A stretch of DNA of 5,160 bases from the NCBI GenBank assembly GCA_934662925.1, contig CAKUKL010000129.1:1-5160 (forward strand), written 5' to 3'. Both the position numbers and the translations under genes were made by a program. This document shows, in pieces, positions 5,109 to 5,160 of the stretch. This DNA is from an uncultured Oscillospiraceae bacterium. Lineage in GTDB: Bacteria; Bacillota; Clostridia; Oscillospirales; Oscillospiraceae. Position 1 is the stretch's first letter, and each line of letters starts with the position of its first letter. The notes beneath the pieces were generated by a model that was not told where the DNA came from, searched no databases, and was given only the letters and a program-made list of their open reading frames with translations.

Positions 5109-5131
5109 CGCTTCAGCGTAAGATCCGGCAG
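5109..5131 (+). repeat. 23-bp direct repeat, right copy
   Basis: It matches 4243-4265 in the same orientation with one difference, at an offset of 866 bp. It lies directly after the toxin-antitoxin terminator. The bases after it (5132-5160) contain no recognisable feature before the window ends. Confidence 0.9.
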
Positions 5132-5160
5132 CAAAATAGAAAGACGGTCAGGCTCAATAC

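Overview
The window looks like chromosomal DNA from a GC-rich gut Firmicute of the Clostridia (Oscillospiraceae-like: Flavonifractor, Lawsonibacter or a relative). This rests on strong AAGGAGG-type ribosome binding sites, a lipoprotein signal, an ECF-type S component with no ATPase genes beside it, and overall protein style. The genus is an inference.

Layout. (1) Positions 17-1960, minus strand: a large secreted lipoprotein with a Pro/Gly/Ser-rich tandem repeat and a predicted right-handed parallel beta-helix. (2) Positions 1961-2227: a divergent control region of 267 bp. On the plus side it holds a TTGACA promoter with an extended -10 and a perfect inverted repeat between the two boxes. On the minus side it holds a weak promoter preceded by two direct repeats one helical turn apart. 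(3) Positions 2228-3347, plus strand: a two-gene operon with an 8-bp overlap, encoding an ECF transporter S component and a uridine-kinase-like P-loop kinase. Together they suggest uptake of a small molecule followed by phosphorylation. A strong bidirectional terminator follows. (4) Positions 3404-3817, minus strand: a small single-span membrane protein of unknown function that converges on the same terminator. (5) Positions 3898-4255, plus strand: a tyrosine recombinase reduced to its first ~19 residues joined out of frame to its last ~100 residues, so a decayed mobile-element remnant. (6) Positions 4352-5104, plus strand: a complete type II toxin-antitoxin operon (Phd/YefM-type antitoxin and PIN-domain toxin) with its own promoter and terminator.

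The most notable structure is a 23-bp near-perfect direct repeat (22/23). One copy spans the stop codon of the integrase remnant (4243-4265) and the other lies just past the toxin terminator (5109-5131). The two copies bracket the whole toxin-antitoxin operon as a cassette of about 0.87 kb. I see no RNA genes, no CRISPR array and no complete insertion sequence. I found no clearly new biological system; the most testable ideas are the repeat-bracketed cassette and the operator-controlled transporter-kinase pair.
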